Source: CAYMWF01 sp964394085 [NCBI: uncultured Gemmatimonadota bacterium] (GTDB lineage: Bacteria > GCA-2686955 > CAYMWF01). From it: a stretch of DNA of 55,339 bases. The position numbers and the translations under genes were made by a program. Numbering within the stretch: position 1 is the first letter of the stretch; every line of letters starts with the position of its first letter. Location of the stretch: contig CAYMWF010000035.1 of the NCBI GenBank assembly GCA_964394085.1, positions 1 to 55,339 of the forward strand. Direction: 5' to 3'. The notes beneath the pieces were generated by a model, which was not told the origin of the DNA, ran no database searches, and saw only the letters and a program-made list of their open reading frames with translations. Positions 33,889-41,419 of the stretch are shown piece by piece.

Positions 33889-34683
33889 CTAGTTCCTGGT
33901 TGCATCCCAGGTTCCCGGCGTACCCGAATAGCTCAGCATTTCGCCTTCCATGTAGTTTCCGCCCGGATCCATGACTCCCCAGTAGTGGGTTCCGATGTCA
34001 TAGAACCATTCCACATCGCAGCCGTCCTGGACCCACGTGCCCCAGTAGCCGCCGCTGGAATAGAAGGAACCGTCTTCATAAAAAGTGATCGTGCAGGTGC
34101 CGTTGCCCCAGTAGTAATTGAGGATCCACTCGCCAACCACCGGGGGGCACTCCGAACCTTCGACCACGGCTATGCAGCCGCAGTCGTCATCCGGTCCCAG
34201 GTCGAACCCGGGTTCGAGCTCGCCCAGGCCCCCGATATCCCACATGGCATCGTCCAGGAAGATGCGTACGGCCCAGTCGACTTCGCAGCGATCTCCGGAG
34301 AATCGGTCCGGCGCCGTCGCGAGGACCGCGAGCTTTACATCCCCTCCTTCCACGTGTCCGAAATCAAGCTCGGGAAGCACGCAGCGGATAAGGTCCGGGT
34401 AGCCGCAGTAGAACACCTTGGCCTGGAGGGTGAGATCGCCGCCGGGCCAGTCGTTCAGCACGATGTAAAATGCGATCTCATCGCCCTTCACGAATTCGCA
34501 CTTGAGTTCGCCCGGTGCCGCCGGATCCTCCGTGAACATCGAAACGATCTCCGCTTCACCCGACGCCTGCGTTCTTTCCGCATAGAAATCGTCCACCTGG
34601 CAGATATGATCGCACCATGCCGCCGAGGCGAGAACCGAAACCAGGATAATCGGCAGCAAACGAGTTGAAGAAAAACGTGACAT
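33889..34683 (-). CDS. secreted protein with the same C-terminal domain, paralogue family member 3
   Basis: 264 aa from the ATG at 34683 (GGAG upstream). Signal peptide RLLPIILVSVLASAAWC. The N-terminal ~150 residues are unrelated to members 1 and 2: ICQVDDFYAERTQASGEAEIV, several beta strands, four Cys and an Asp-rich LGPDDDCGC. The last ~85 residues (VVGEWILNYYWGNG ... GTPGTWDATRN) are almost the same as the C-domain of member 1, closer than member 2 is to either. So the family has been reshuffled, and this gene carries a new N-domain with the common tail. Function unknown. Confidence 0.75.
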   Translation of the reverse strand: MSRFSSTRLLPIILVSVLASAAWCDHICQVDDFYAERTQASGEAEIVSMFTEDPAAPGELKCEFVKGDEIAFYIVLNDWPGGDLTLQAKVFYCGYPDLIRCVLPELDFGHVEGGDVKLAVLATAPDRFSGDRCEVDWAVRIFLDDAMWDIGGLGELEPGFDLGPDDDCGCIAVVEGSECPPVVGEWILNYYWGNGTCTITFYEDGSFYSSGGYWGTWVQDGCDVEWFYDIGTHYWGVMDPGGNYMEGEMLSYSGTPGTWDATRN

Positions 34684-34981
34684 CAAGCTTCTCCTTCCTT
34701 TTGAACCGGCGTCGGTCGGCCTGTGTTTTTATTTCGGCACGGGCCGGCCCATCGCGGATTCGACCTGCATCTTTGCGACAACCTTTTAGAAGAACTCCCA
34801 TGCAACGAACAATCGGGTGCAGGTTTCCCGGGTCAAGGATGAGCCGGTCCAGGCGGAGTGTTCCGCGCCACCTCCAGTGCCGGTCGCATGGGAGCTGTAT
34901 CGTTGTTGTATCAAAAAGCGCGAATACCGTGATTCGACGCCTGATATGCGGTTAATGATGCAGGTTGGATTCAGGCTATAA

Positions 34982-35010
34982 ACCATAGCAGATTTTCAGC
35001 GAATCGTCAA
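34982..35010 (-). promoter_or_regulatory. probable promoter of family member 3
   Basis: On the - strand TTGACG (35010-35005), 17-base spacer, TATGGT (34987-34982). This gives a leader of about 290 bases, which is long; a closer promoter was not found. Confidence 0.45.
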
Positions 35011-35089
35011 CCTCGACTCCTGAAAACAGTATTTGTCGGTATTACTGTCAACGAACATGACGCGGCGCGTTACTTGTGCATTTTTTCAC

Positions 35090-35118
35090 TTGACACGGAA
35101 CCGGCCCGTAAAGATACT
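35090..35118 (+). promoter_or_regulatory. sigma70-type promoter of the complex I operon
   Basis: Perfect TTGACA (35090-35095), 17-base spacer, GATACT (35113-35118). Start of transcription near 35125, leaving a leader of ~150 bases before nuoA. Confidence 0.75.
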
Positions 35119-35276
35119 TCGTGCCAGTACGGATAGACTGCAAGTGCAGGCATCGCGCACTGCACTTTTTAATTTTCCGGCTAGGGCGACAACCCGCCTT
35201 TTGCTTTCTGTCTGCCGCGAAAAGTATCCGGGTCGATACAGCGAATTCCTCTGCTGAATCCTGATGGAAGGGATCC

Positions 35277-35642
35277 ATGGAAGAATACCTACCGATATTG
35301 ATTTTTATAGTGATCGCAATGCTGTTTTCCGTAGTGGCGATAGCTTTGTCCCATATCATGGGCAAAAAACATCCGGGCCTCGTCAAGGGCTCGCCATACG
35401 AATGCGGTATCACTCCCGAGGGTAGCGCAAGGGAGCGCGTGCCGCTCAAATTCTACACGATCGCGATGCTGTTCATCCTGTTCGACATCGAGGTCGTTTT
35501 CCTGTATCCCTGGGCGGTGGTTTACAGGCGCATGCTTCCGCTGGGTGCGTTTATCTTCGTGGAGATGCTGGTTTTCGTTCTCATCCTGCTCGTCGGGCTG
35601 GCATTCGTCTGGCGGAAAGGAGCGCTCGAATGGAGAAGGTAG
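35277..35642 (+). CDS. nuoA: NADH-quinone oxidoreductase subunit A
   Basis: 121 aa; start after GGAAGGG. Three membrane helices (residues ~4-27, ~62-84, ~90-112). The conserved [24 protein letters not shown] loop between helices 1 and 2 with Cys, and [16 protein letters not shown] in helix 2, identify NuoA. It is part of the membrane domain next to the quinone site. First gene of the operon; it overlaps nuoB by 13 bases, which couples their translation. Confidence 0.97.
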   Translation: MEEYLPILIFIVIAMLFSVVAIALSHIMGKKHPGLVKGSPYECGITPEGSARERVPLKFYTIAMLFILFDIEVVFLYPWAVVYRRMLPLGAFIFVEMLVFVLILLVGLAFVWRKGALEWRR

Positions 35643-36130
35643 AGGTTCCGGTTCACAGGGATTATTCATCCTCGACCGAACCCAGCGGGTTTGTTCTCAC
35701 AACGCTGGCCGAAGCGGTAAACTGGGCCAGGAAGAACAGTATCTTCCCCGTGACATTCGGCACGGCCTGCTGCGCTATCGAAATGATGGGCGCGGCGATG
35801 GCTAGGTTCGATATAGCCCGTTTCGGCTGGGAGGTTTTCCGACCTTCGCCGCGCCAGGCCGACCTTATGATCCTGTCGGGAACCATCACCAATAAGATGG
35901 CTCCCGTCATGAAGACGATCTACGATCAGATGCCTGATCCGAAATGGGTGGTAGCCATGGGCGCCTGTGCGTGCACGGGAGGTGTTTTCGACTCCTACGC
36001 CGTCCTCCAGGGGGCGGATAGAATAGTACCCGTCGATATTTACGTGCCCGGATGTCCGCCGCGGCCCGAAGCGCTCATCGACGGCATCCTCAAGCTCCAG
36101 GAAAAAATGGGAAAGGCAGTCGTTCTGTAG
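35630..36130 (+). CDS. nuoB: NADH-quinone oxidoreductase subunit B
   Basis: 166 aa. Carries cluster N2: [16 protein letters not shown] with the CC pair, [14 protein letters not shown], and [14 protein letters not shown] with the other ligands. No membrane segment. It passes electrons from the iron-sulfur chain to quinone in the connecting module. Starts within the end of nuoA. Confidence 0.97.
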   Translation: MEKVEVPVHRDYSSSTEPSGFVLTTLAEAVNWARKNSIFPVTFGTACCAIEMMGAAMARFDIARFGWEVFRPSPRQADLMILSGTITNKMAPVMKTIYDQMPDPKWVVAMGACACTGGVFDSYAVLQGADRIVPVDIYVPGCPPRPEALIDGILKLQEKMGKAVVL

Positions 36131-36169
36131 CGATCCGGCGGGGGTCGCTCTCGATTGCGGAGATACCAG

Positions 36170-36625
36170 ATGGGCGATATACCAGAAACAGTATCCCAGC
36201 TCAAAAATAAACACCCCGAAGCGATCAGTGATGTGAACCGGTTTCGGGATGAGTTCACGGTGTTGATAAAACCGGACGCCGTAATCGATATCTGTTCAGC
36301 CCTCAAGGAGGACGGGTTTTTAATGCTGAACGATATCACCGCGGTTCACCCTTCAATTGAAACAGACTTTTTCTTCGTGGCGTATCATGTGTTTTCACAA
36401 AAGATGAATCTACGCCTCAGGGTGAAAACGAAAGTACCGGTCGATAATCCCGAACTTCCGTCGGTCACGGGGGTCTGGCGGGCAGCAGACTGGTACGAGC
36501 GCGAGACGTACGACTTGTTCGGCATCAGGTTCATCGGGCATCCGAACCTGGTGAGGATATTGACCCCCGACGGTTTCGAAGGCTTTCCGTTGAGGAAGGA
36601 TTTCCCGGTGGAAGGGCGGAGGTGA
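36170..36625 (+). CDS. nuoC: NADH-quinone oxidoreductase subunit C
   Basis: 151 aa from the ATG at 36170 with GCGGAG at 36157-36162; an in-frame TTG at 36155 is less likely. It ends with the NuoC signature WYERETYDLFGIRFIGHPNLVRILTPDGFEGFPLRKDFPVEG (residues ~109-151). A separate NuoC rather than the NuoCD fusion of enterobacteria. Soluble, in the quinone module. Confidence 0.95.
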   Translation: MGDIPETVSQLKNKHPEAISDVNRFRDEFTVLIKPDAVIDICSALKEDGFLMLNDITAVHPSIETDFFFVAYHVFSQKMNLRLRVKTKVPVDNPELPSVTGVWRAADWYERETYDLFGIRFIGHPNLVRILTPDGFEGFPLRKDFPVEGRR

Positions 36626-36670
36626 AGATCCGCCTGATTCCCGGTTTCCCTGAACGGGCAAGGAGAAGAC

Positions 36671-37876
36671 ATGCAGGTTGCGAACATTGAAAAGCACCCC
36701 GAAGATCCCCTGAGCAGCACAATGGTGCTGAACATGGGACCGCAGCATCCGAGTACCCACGGCGTGCTTCGTCTCAAACTGCATCTCGACGGCGAGATCA
36801 TCAAAAAGGTGGAACCTGTAATCGGTTATCTGCACAGGGGCATCGAAAAACTCTGCGAGAATCGAAGTTATCACAAGGCGCTTCCCCTCACAGACCGCCT
36901 CGATTATACGGGTGCGTTTTCGATGAATCTCGGATATATCCTTGCCGTCGAAAAACTCCTTGGTATTGAAGCTCCTCCGCGGGCCCGGGCCATCAGGGTC
37001 CTTCTGAACGAGATAGCCCGAATCGGCGCTCACATGGTCTGGATCGGTTCGAGCGCAGCCGATACCGGCGCACTGACGGTTTTTCTGTACGCGTTTATGG
37101 TTCGGGAGCAGGTGTACGACCTCTCGGAGGCGGCTGCCGGCGGACGCATGACACTCTCCTATTTCAGGGCGGGCGGACTTCACCGTGATATACCGGCGGG
37201 ATACATCGATATGGTCCGGAAATTCACGGATGAGCTCCCCGGGAGGGTGGACGAGTTCGAGAAGCTGCTCACGCGCAACAGGATCTTCATGGAGAGAACC
37301 ATGGATATCGGCGTGATATCCGGCGCGGATGCCCTTGATTTGGGAGTGACCGGGCCGACGCTCCGTGCATCAGGCGTCGACTACGACCTGCGGAAGGTCC
37401 GCCCTTACAGTGGGTACGAACTTTACGACTTCGATGTTCCGGTAGGTATCCGGGGGGATGTTTACGAAAGGTATCTCGTACGTCTCGAAGAGATAAGGCA
37501 GTCCAACCGAATAATCAGGCAGGCCGTTGAATCGCTTCCCGACGGACCGGTTCTAGCCGACGAGCCAGGCGCCGTGCTGCCGCCCAAGGAACGGGTCATG
37601 AAGAACATGGAAGACCTGATCCGTCACTACAAGCTGATATCGGAGGGTTTCCGCCCGCCGGCAGGAGAAGTCTATCACTCTACTGAAGCTCCGAAGGGAG
37701 AACTGGGCTTCTACATCGTGAGCGACGGCTCGGAGAATCCTGTCCGGCTGAAGATCCGGACCCCCTCTTTCGGAAACCTGCAGGCTCTTCCATGCATGCT
37801 CGAGGGAAGATACGTAGCGGATATTCCGGCGATCATCGGCAGTATCGACATTGTGCTTGGGGAGATCGACCGATGA
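36671..37876 (+). CDS. nuoD: NADH-quinone oxidoreductase subunit D
   Basis: 401 aa, AGGAG upstream. Residues ~20-40 MGPQHPSTHGVLRLKLHLDGE and ~50-65 GYLHRGIEKLCENRSY are the diagnostic NuoD motifs (quinone-site His-Pro-Ser-Thr-His). YSGYELYDFDVPVGIRGDVYERY and the C-terminal ...SIDIVLGEIDR complete the 49-kDa-subunit family. Its TGA overlaps the ATG of the next gene by 4 bases, so the accessory cassette is translated as part of the operon. Confidence 0.97.
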   Translation: MQVANIEKHPEDPLSSTMVLNMGPQHPSTHGVLRLKLHLDGEIIKKVEPVIGYLHRGIEKLCENRSYHKALPLTDRLDYTGAFSMNLGYILAVEKLLGIEAPPRARAIRVLLNEIARIGAHMVWIGSSAADTGALTVFLYAFMVREQVYDLSEAAAGGRMTLSYFRAGGLHRDIPAGYIDMVRKFTDELPGRVDEFEKLLTRNRIFMERTMDIGVISGADALDLGVTGPTLRASGVDYDLRKVRPYSGYELYDFDVPVGIRGDVYERYLVRLEEIRQSNRIIRQAVESLPDGPVLADEPGAVLPPKERVMKNMEDLIRHYKLISEGFRPPAGEVYHSTEAPKGELGFYIVSDGSENPVRLKIRTPSFGNLQALPCMLEGRYVADIPAIIGSIDIVLGEIDR

Positions 37877-38223
37877 AATTCAGTGATATCGGCAAAATAC
37901 TGGACGCTGAGCTCCTCACCGGCTGTAGCGGCGGTGAAGCTGAGTTCGAGATCGCATGCAGCGCAGACCTGATGAGCGATATACTCGCCCATGCATGCTC
38001 CGGCGCGGTGCTCGTAACCGGCCTGACCACGGCTCAGGCGGTGCGTACTGCGGAAATGGCGGATTTGACCGCGATCATATTCGTACGGAACAAGAGACCT
38101 CCTCAGGAAGTCATACAACTTGGTGAAGCCAAAGGCATTCCGATCTGGGTTTCGAAGTTCAACATGTTTGAATCGTGCGGCAGGTTATACGCTCAAGGTA
38201 TCAGGACCGCCCGGATCGAGTAG
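37873..38223 (+). CDS. DRTGG-domain-like protein, first copy
   Basis: 116 aa starting inside the nuoD stop (ATGA overlap). KILDAELLTG, ACSADLMSDILAHACSGAVLVTG, MADLTAIIFVRNKRPPQEVIQLG and IPIWVSKFNMFESCGRLYAQGI give the alternating alpha/beta pattern of the small DRTGG domain. Homologue of the gene at 38676. Such proteins occur in pairs beside multimeric [FeFe] hydrogenase genes in fermentative bacteria. The biochemical role is not established; ligand-binding regulation or cofactor assembly are guesses. Cytoplasmic. Confidence 0.75.
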   Translation: MKFSDIGKILDAELLTGCSGGEAEFEIACSADLMSDILAHACSGAVLVTGLTTAQAVRTAEMADLTAIIFVRNKRPPQEVIQLGEAKGIPIWVSKFNMFESCGRLYAQGIRTARIE

Positions 38224-38232
38224 GTCGGACAG

Positions 38233-38679
38233 ATGTGTAACGAAACTTTGTACAGCCAGGCTTTCGAAATCCAGGGCATGGATTTTATCAATGCCGGGAG
38301 GGTCTCGAGCGCGATTAAGGAGACCCTCAAGAGTCTCGACGTGCCTCCCCGGATGATCAGGCGGATGGCCATTGCCGCCTTCGAGGCTGAAATGAATGTC
38401 GTATGCTATGCCGAGGAGGCCACCTGCGAGCTCATCGTTACGGAAGGTTTCATAAAAGTGGTAATCACCGATAAGGGCGACGGCATCGAGGATGTGGAAC
38501 TGGCGATGCAGGAAGGGTACTCCACCGCTACGGATCTGATCCGGGAAATGGGTTTCGGCGCCGGTATCGGACTCCCCAACATCAAGAAGAATTCAGACAG
38601 CATGGTTATCGAATCGGTTCCGGGTAAAGGAACCAGGATAGAATTCCAGGTCGATCGAAACGGGCAGGGTGATAAATGA
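38233..38679 (+). CDS. anti-sigma-factor-like ATP-binding protein (HATPase_c, SpoIIAB/RsbW type)
   Basis: 148 aa. N-box region MAIAAFEAEMNVVCYAEEATC with the Glu/Asn pair, G1 box ITDKGDGIEDV, then GFGAGIGLPNIKK and the end box PGKGTRIEFQV of the GHKL fold. Single domain with no sensor or phosphoacceptor His, which is the anti-sigma kinase layout. Between two DRTGG genes; the same order is known to me near HydABC-type hydrogenase genes. No partner anti-anti-sigma gene is visible here. It ends with an ATGA overlap with the next gene. Confidence 0.85.
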   Translation: MCNETLYSQAFEIQGMDFINAGRVSSAIKETLKSLDVPPRMIRRMAIAAFEAEMNVVCYAEEATCELIVTEGFIKVVITDKGDGIEDVELAMQEGYSTATDLIREMGFGAGIGLPNIKKNSDSMVIESVPGKGTRIEFQVDRNGQGDK

Positions 38680-39023
38680 TTACTGTCGACGACATAAAGA
38701 ACGAACTCAAAGCAACAGCGGCTGCGGGCGGAGCGGGTCTTTCTAAGGAAGTACGGGGCGGCTACGCCTCCGATCTGTTGAGCGACGTGATGGCGAACGC
38801 CGTTGAAGGCGATGTCTGGGTGACTCTCCAGGCCCACCCGAATATCGTGGCGGTGGGGAGTCTCAAGGATCTCGCGGCTATCGTGCTGGTGGGCGGCCGC
38901 GATCCGGCCCCTGAGGCGGCGGACAAGGCGAATGAGCACGAGCTGCCTCTTCTTGTGACCGAATACACCGCTTTCGAGAGCGTGGCGATCCTGTCGGCGA
39001 TGGGAGTTACCGGCAAAAGGTGA
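38676..39023 (+). CDS. DRTGG-domain-like protein, second copy
   Basis: 115 aa, start overlapping the previous stop. VRGGYASDLLSDVMANAVEGDVWVTLQAHPNIVAVGSLKDLAAIVLVGGRDP, then a helix and LPLLVTEYTAFESVAILSAMGV: the usual form of the hydrogenase-associated DRTGG protein. More typical than the first copy, which has lost several of these residues. Possibly the two form a heterodimer. Stop overlaps the GTG of the PHP gene. Confidence 0.8.
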   Translation: MITVDDIKNELKATAAAGGAGLSKEVRGGYASDLLSDVMANAVEGDVWVTLQAHPNIVAVGSLKDLAAIVLVGGRDPAPEAADKANEHELPLLVTEYTAFESVAILSAMGVTGKR

Positions 39024-39772
39024 AACTGGCTGAATTCCTGGTGGATTTCCATGTCCACACCTGCTTGTCGCCCTGCGCGGATATCGAAGCCTCGCCGAAA
39101 AGGCTGGTTGCGCGGGCCCTCGATCTGAATCTTGCGATCCTGGGGGTCACCGACCACAACTCGGCCGAGAACGTCGCCGCCACGGTCCGGGCGGCTGAGG
39201 AAACCGGGCTTCTGGTTCTTCCCGGGATGGAGATGACTTCGGCCGAGGAGATCCACATCGTGGCTCTCTTCGACTCGGTCGAGGCCGCTGAAGCGCTTCA
39301 GCGGGTGGTTTACTCGAAGCTGACTCCGGGTGAGAACGACGAGCAGCTCTTCGGCGTTCAGGTGGTCGCCGACGAGTTCGATAACGTGACCGGTTTCAAT
39401 AAACGGCTGCTGCTGGGGGCCACGAGCCTGACCCTCGAGGAGGGGGTGGAGCTCATTCACGGTCTCGGGGGGCTGGCCGTAGCATCTCACGTAGATCGCA
39501 CGGCATTCTCCCTGGTGAACCAGCTCGGGTTCGTGCCGGAAGGCGTCGAATTCGATGCGTTCGAGGTCTCATCACCCGACAGGATACCGGAAGTGGCCCC
39601 GTTTCTCGTTCCGGACGGCGCGGCCGGACCGCCCTTCCTGACCTCCTCGGACGCCCACAGCCTGTCGGACCTCGGCAGCCGCCCGGTCTGGCTGCGGATG
39701 GAGCAGGCCGGTTTCGAAGAGGTGAGAAAAGCGCTAAGGGAAGAGGACGGAAGAGGAGTGAGATTACCGTGA
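39020..39772 (+). CDS. PHP-domain metal-dependent phosphoesterase
   Basis: 250 aa starting at GTG 39020 inside the preceding stop. Metal ligands are visible: FHVHTCLSPCADIEA (HxH), GVTDHNSAENV, LPGMEMTSAEEIHIVAL, ASHVDRTAF and SSDAHSLSDLG. This is the PHP fold of polymerase-associated and histidinol-phosphatase-like esterases. The substrate is unknown; the tight position in the DRTGG/HATPase cassette suggests a small regulatory or cofactor-related phosphoester. Ends with a GTGA overlap with the next gene. Confidence 0.88.
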   Translation: MKLAEFLVDFHVHTCLSPCADIEASPKRLVARALDLNLAILGVTDHNSAENVAATVRAAEETGLLVLPGMEMTSAEEIHIVALFDSVEAAEALQRVVYSKLTPGENDEQLFGVQVVADEFDNVTGFNKRLLLGATSLTLEEGVELIHGLGGLAVASHVDRTAFSLVNQLGFVPEGVEFDAFEVSSPDRIPEVAPFLVPDGAAGPPFLTSSDAHSLSDLGSRPVWLRMEQAGFEEVRKALREEDGRGVRLP

Positions 39773-40335
39773 AGGATCTTTCCCTTCATGTCCTGGATCT
39801 GGTCGAGAATTCTTTCAGGGCGGGTGCAAGCCTGGTCCGGATTGAAATCGCCGAGTTGAGAGACCGCAACCTTCTCACTCTTCTCATCGACGACGACGGG
39901 AAGGGGATGTCCGAAGAGATGGCCGAGAGGGTTATGGACCCGTTCGTAACCAGCCGGACCGAACGGAACGTGGGTCTCGGGCTTCCTCTCCTGGCGGAAG
40001 CGGCGCGGCAGGCCGGCGGGGAGATGCGGCTCGAATCGACGCCGGGCGGGGGAACCAGGGTCGAAGTCGGAATGGAGCTTGATAACATCGACCGCAAACC
40101 GGTCGGTAATATGGCGGAAAGCCTGGCGGCGCTCGTGCTCGGCAGCGGGGGCGCGGACTGGGTTTTCACCTACCGCATCGAAACCGGAGGTTCTCCTGCG
40201 GGAGAGTTCAGCGTCGATACCAGAGAGCTGAAAGAGGCCCTCGGCGGCGGTCCGCTCGATCAGCCGGAAGTGGTCAACTGGATCGAGCGCTACATAGCCG
40301 AAGGTCTGGAAGAGATGGGGGCGGAACGCTCCTGA
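39769..40335 (+). CDS. histidine-kinase-like ATPase domain protein
   Basis: 188 aa starting at GTG 39769. DLVENSFRAGASLVRIEI (N-box), LIDDDGKGMSEEMAERVMDPFVTSR (G1/F), VGLGLPLLAEAARQAGGEM (G2) and STPGGGTRVEVGM form a full GHKL ATPase site in residues 1-~105. No dimerisation/phosphoacceptor helix precedes it, so it is not a complete sensor kinase. The remaining ~80 residues are specific and unknown. Last gene of the five-gene cassette; 113 bases precede nuoE. Confidence 0.85.
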   Translation: MKDLSLHVLDLVENSFRAGASLVRIEIAELRDRNLLTLLIDDDGKGMSEEMAERVMDPFVTSRTERNVGLGLPLLAEAARQAGGEMRLESTPGGGTRVEVGMELDNIDRKPVGNMAESLAALVLGSGGADWVFTYRIETGGSPAGEFSVDTRELKEALGGGPLDQPEVVNWIERYIAEGLEEMGAERS

Positions 40336-40448
40336 AAGAGGCCTTGTAACTGAACCCCGGCCCGGTCGGCAATCCTGGCGCCGGCCCGGGGAAGGTTGAA
40401 CAGGCGGGTTGAAGATACGCGGAAAGCGGCGAATTGGAGAGAACAGAA

Positions 40449-40970
40449 ATGCCCGAACAGCAGCTCGATACAGCGGAAAAGCAGCCGCTCGAGTACGAGA
40501 TTACCGGTGAGCAATGGCTGCAGATGGATGAGGTGATAAAGAAGTACCGCGGTGTACCGGGTTCTTTGATACCCCTCCTCCACGAGGTGCAGTCGATCGT
40601 GGGGTTCCTGCCTCCCGAGGTGCAGAAGCGGGTTGCACACGGTGTGGATATCACCGCCAGCGAAGTTAACGGCGTCGTTACGTTCTATTCCCTGTTCCAT
40701 ACGGAACCGCGCGGAAAATATACTATCCGGGTCTGCATGGGAACGGCCTGTTACGCGATGGGCTCGCGACGAATCCTCGATAAACTGCGGATGGAACTGG
40801 ACCTCGAAGTGGGTGAAACATCATCCGACATGCAGCTTACCCTCGATATCGTGAGCTGCCCGGGCACCTGCGGTCTGGCACCTGCGATGGTGGTGGATGA
40901 AGAAATATTCGGTGATCTGGATCCGACCCAGGCGTGGGAAGTGATACAGAGATACCAGAAAGAAGCCTGA
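40449..40970 (+). CDS. nuoE: NADH-quinone oxidoreductase subunit E / HydC-like
   Basis: 173 aa from the ATG at 40449 with GGAG at 40437-40440; the TTG at 40434 is in frame but poor. N-terminal helical bundle (VIKKYRGVPGSLIPLLHEVQSIVGFLP). Thioredoxin-like 2Fe-2S domain with the four ligands in VCMGTACYAMGS (C-x4-C) and SCPGTCGLAP (C-x3-C). Takes electrons in cluster N1a. NuoE and HydC of hydrogenases are the same family; the neighbouring cassette and ferredoxin gene give this copy a HydC-like context. Confidence 0.93.
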   Translation: MPEQQLDTAEKQPLEYEITGEQWLQMDEVIKKYRGVPGSLIPLLHEVQSIVGFLPPEVQKRVAHGVDITASEVNGVVTFYSLFHTEPRGKYTIRVCMGTACYAMGSRRILDKLRMELDLEVGETSSDMQLTLDIVSCPGTCGLAPAMVVDEEIFGDLDPTQAWEVIQRYQKEA

Positions 40971-41006
40971 CGCCGCGCCGGCCGCGGCCAGACGGGAGAT
41001 TCCTAA

Positions 41007-41393
41007 ATGGGCAAGAAGATGACAATCGACGACTTGAGGAAGATCAAGGAGCAGACCAAGGCCACCACGATCCTCCGCGAAGGAGGGAACAGGGGCCGCG
41101 TCACGGTCCACATGGGCACATGCGGTATCGCCGCCGGCTCCAGGGAGGTGCTGAACGCCTTCCTCAATGAATTCGAACAGCGCAGCATCAAGGACATCCA
41201 TCTGACGACATCTTCGTGCGCCGGGCTCTGCAGCCACGAACCGATGGCCACCGTCGAGATGCTGAAAGAACCTCCCGTCAAATACGTGAACCTGGACAGG
41301 GAAAAAGCGATCAAAATACTGGATGAACACGTGCTCGGCGGAGAAATAGTAACGGAGTACGTGCTCGCGGTAGGGGGAGAAATCTCCTATTAG
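41007..41393 (+). CDS. stand-alone thioredoxin-like (2Fe-2S) ferredoxin-domain protein
   Basis: 128 aa. Residues ~29-46 GRVTVHMGTCGIAAGSR and ~72-82 SSCAGLCSHEP show the fold of the NuoE C-domain. Only three Cys occupy cluster positions: aligned with NuoE (CMGTAC), the first Cys is a His and the second is shifted (HMGTC). The family member that accompanies hydrogenase HydB/HydC genes also has this three-Cys form as far as I know, so a cluster with unusual ligands, or none, is possible. It lies 27 bases before the nuoF-like gene. Confidence 0.8.
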   Translation: MGKKMTIDDLRKIKEQTKATTILREGGNRGRVTVHMGTCGIAAGSREVLNAFLNEFEQRSIKDIHLTTSSCAGLCSHEPMATVEMLKEPPVKYVNLDREKAIKILDEHVLGGEIVTEYVLAVGGEISY

Positions 41394-41419
41394 CCGCGGG
41401 CTGAAACCGGGGACATTGG

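Larger units (their letters stand above)
34684..35276. other. 593-base divergent intergenic region
   Basis: Between the - strand family member 3 and the + strand complex I operon. Holds a - strand and a + strand promoter candidate about 80 bases apart (listed separately). No gene found on either strand. Confidence 0.6.
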
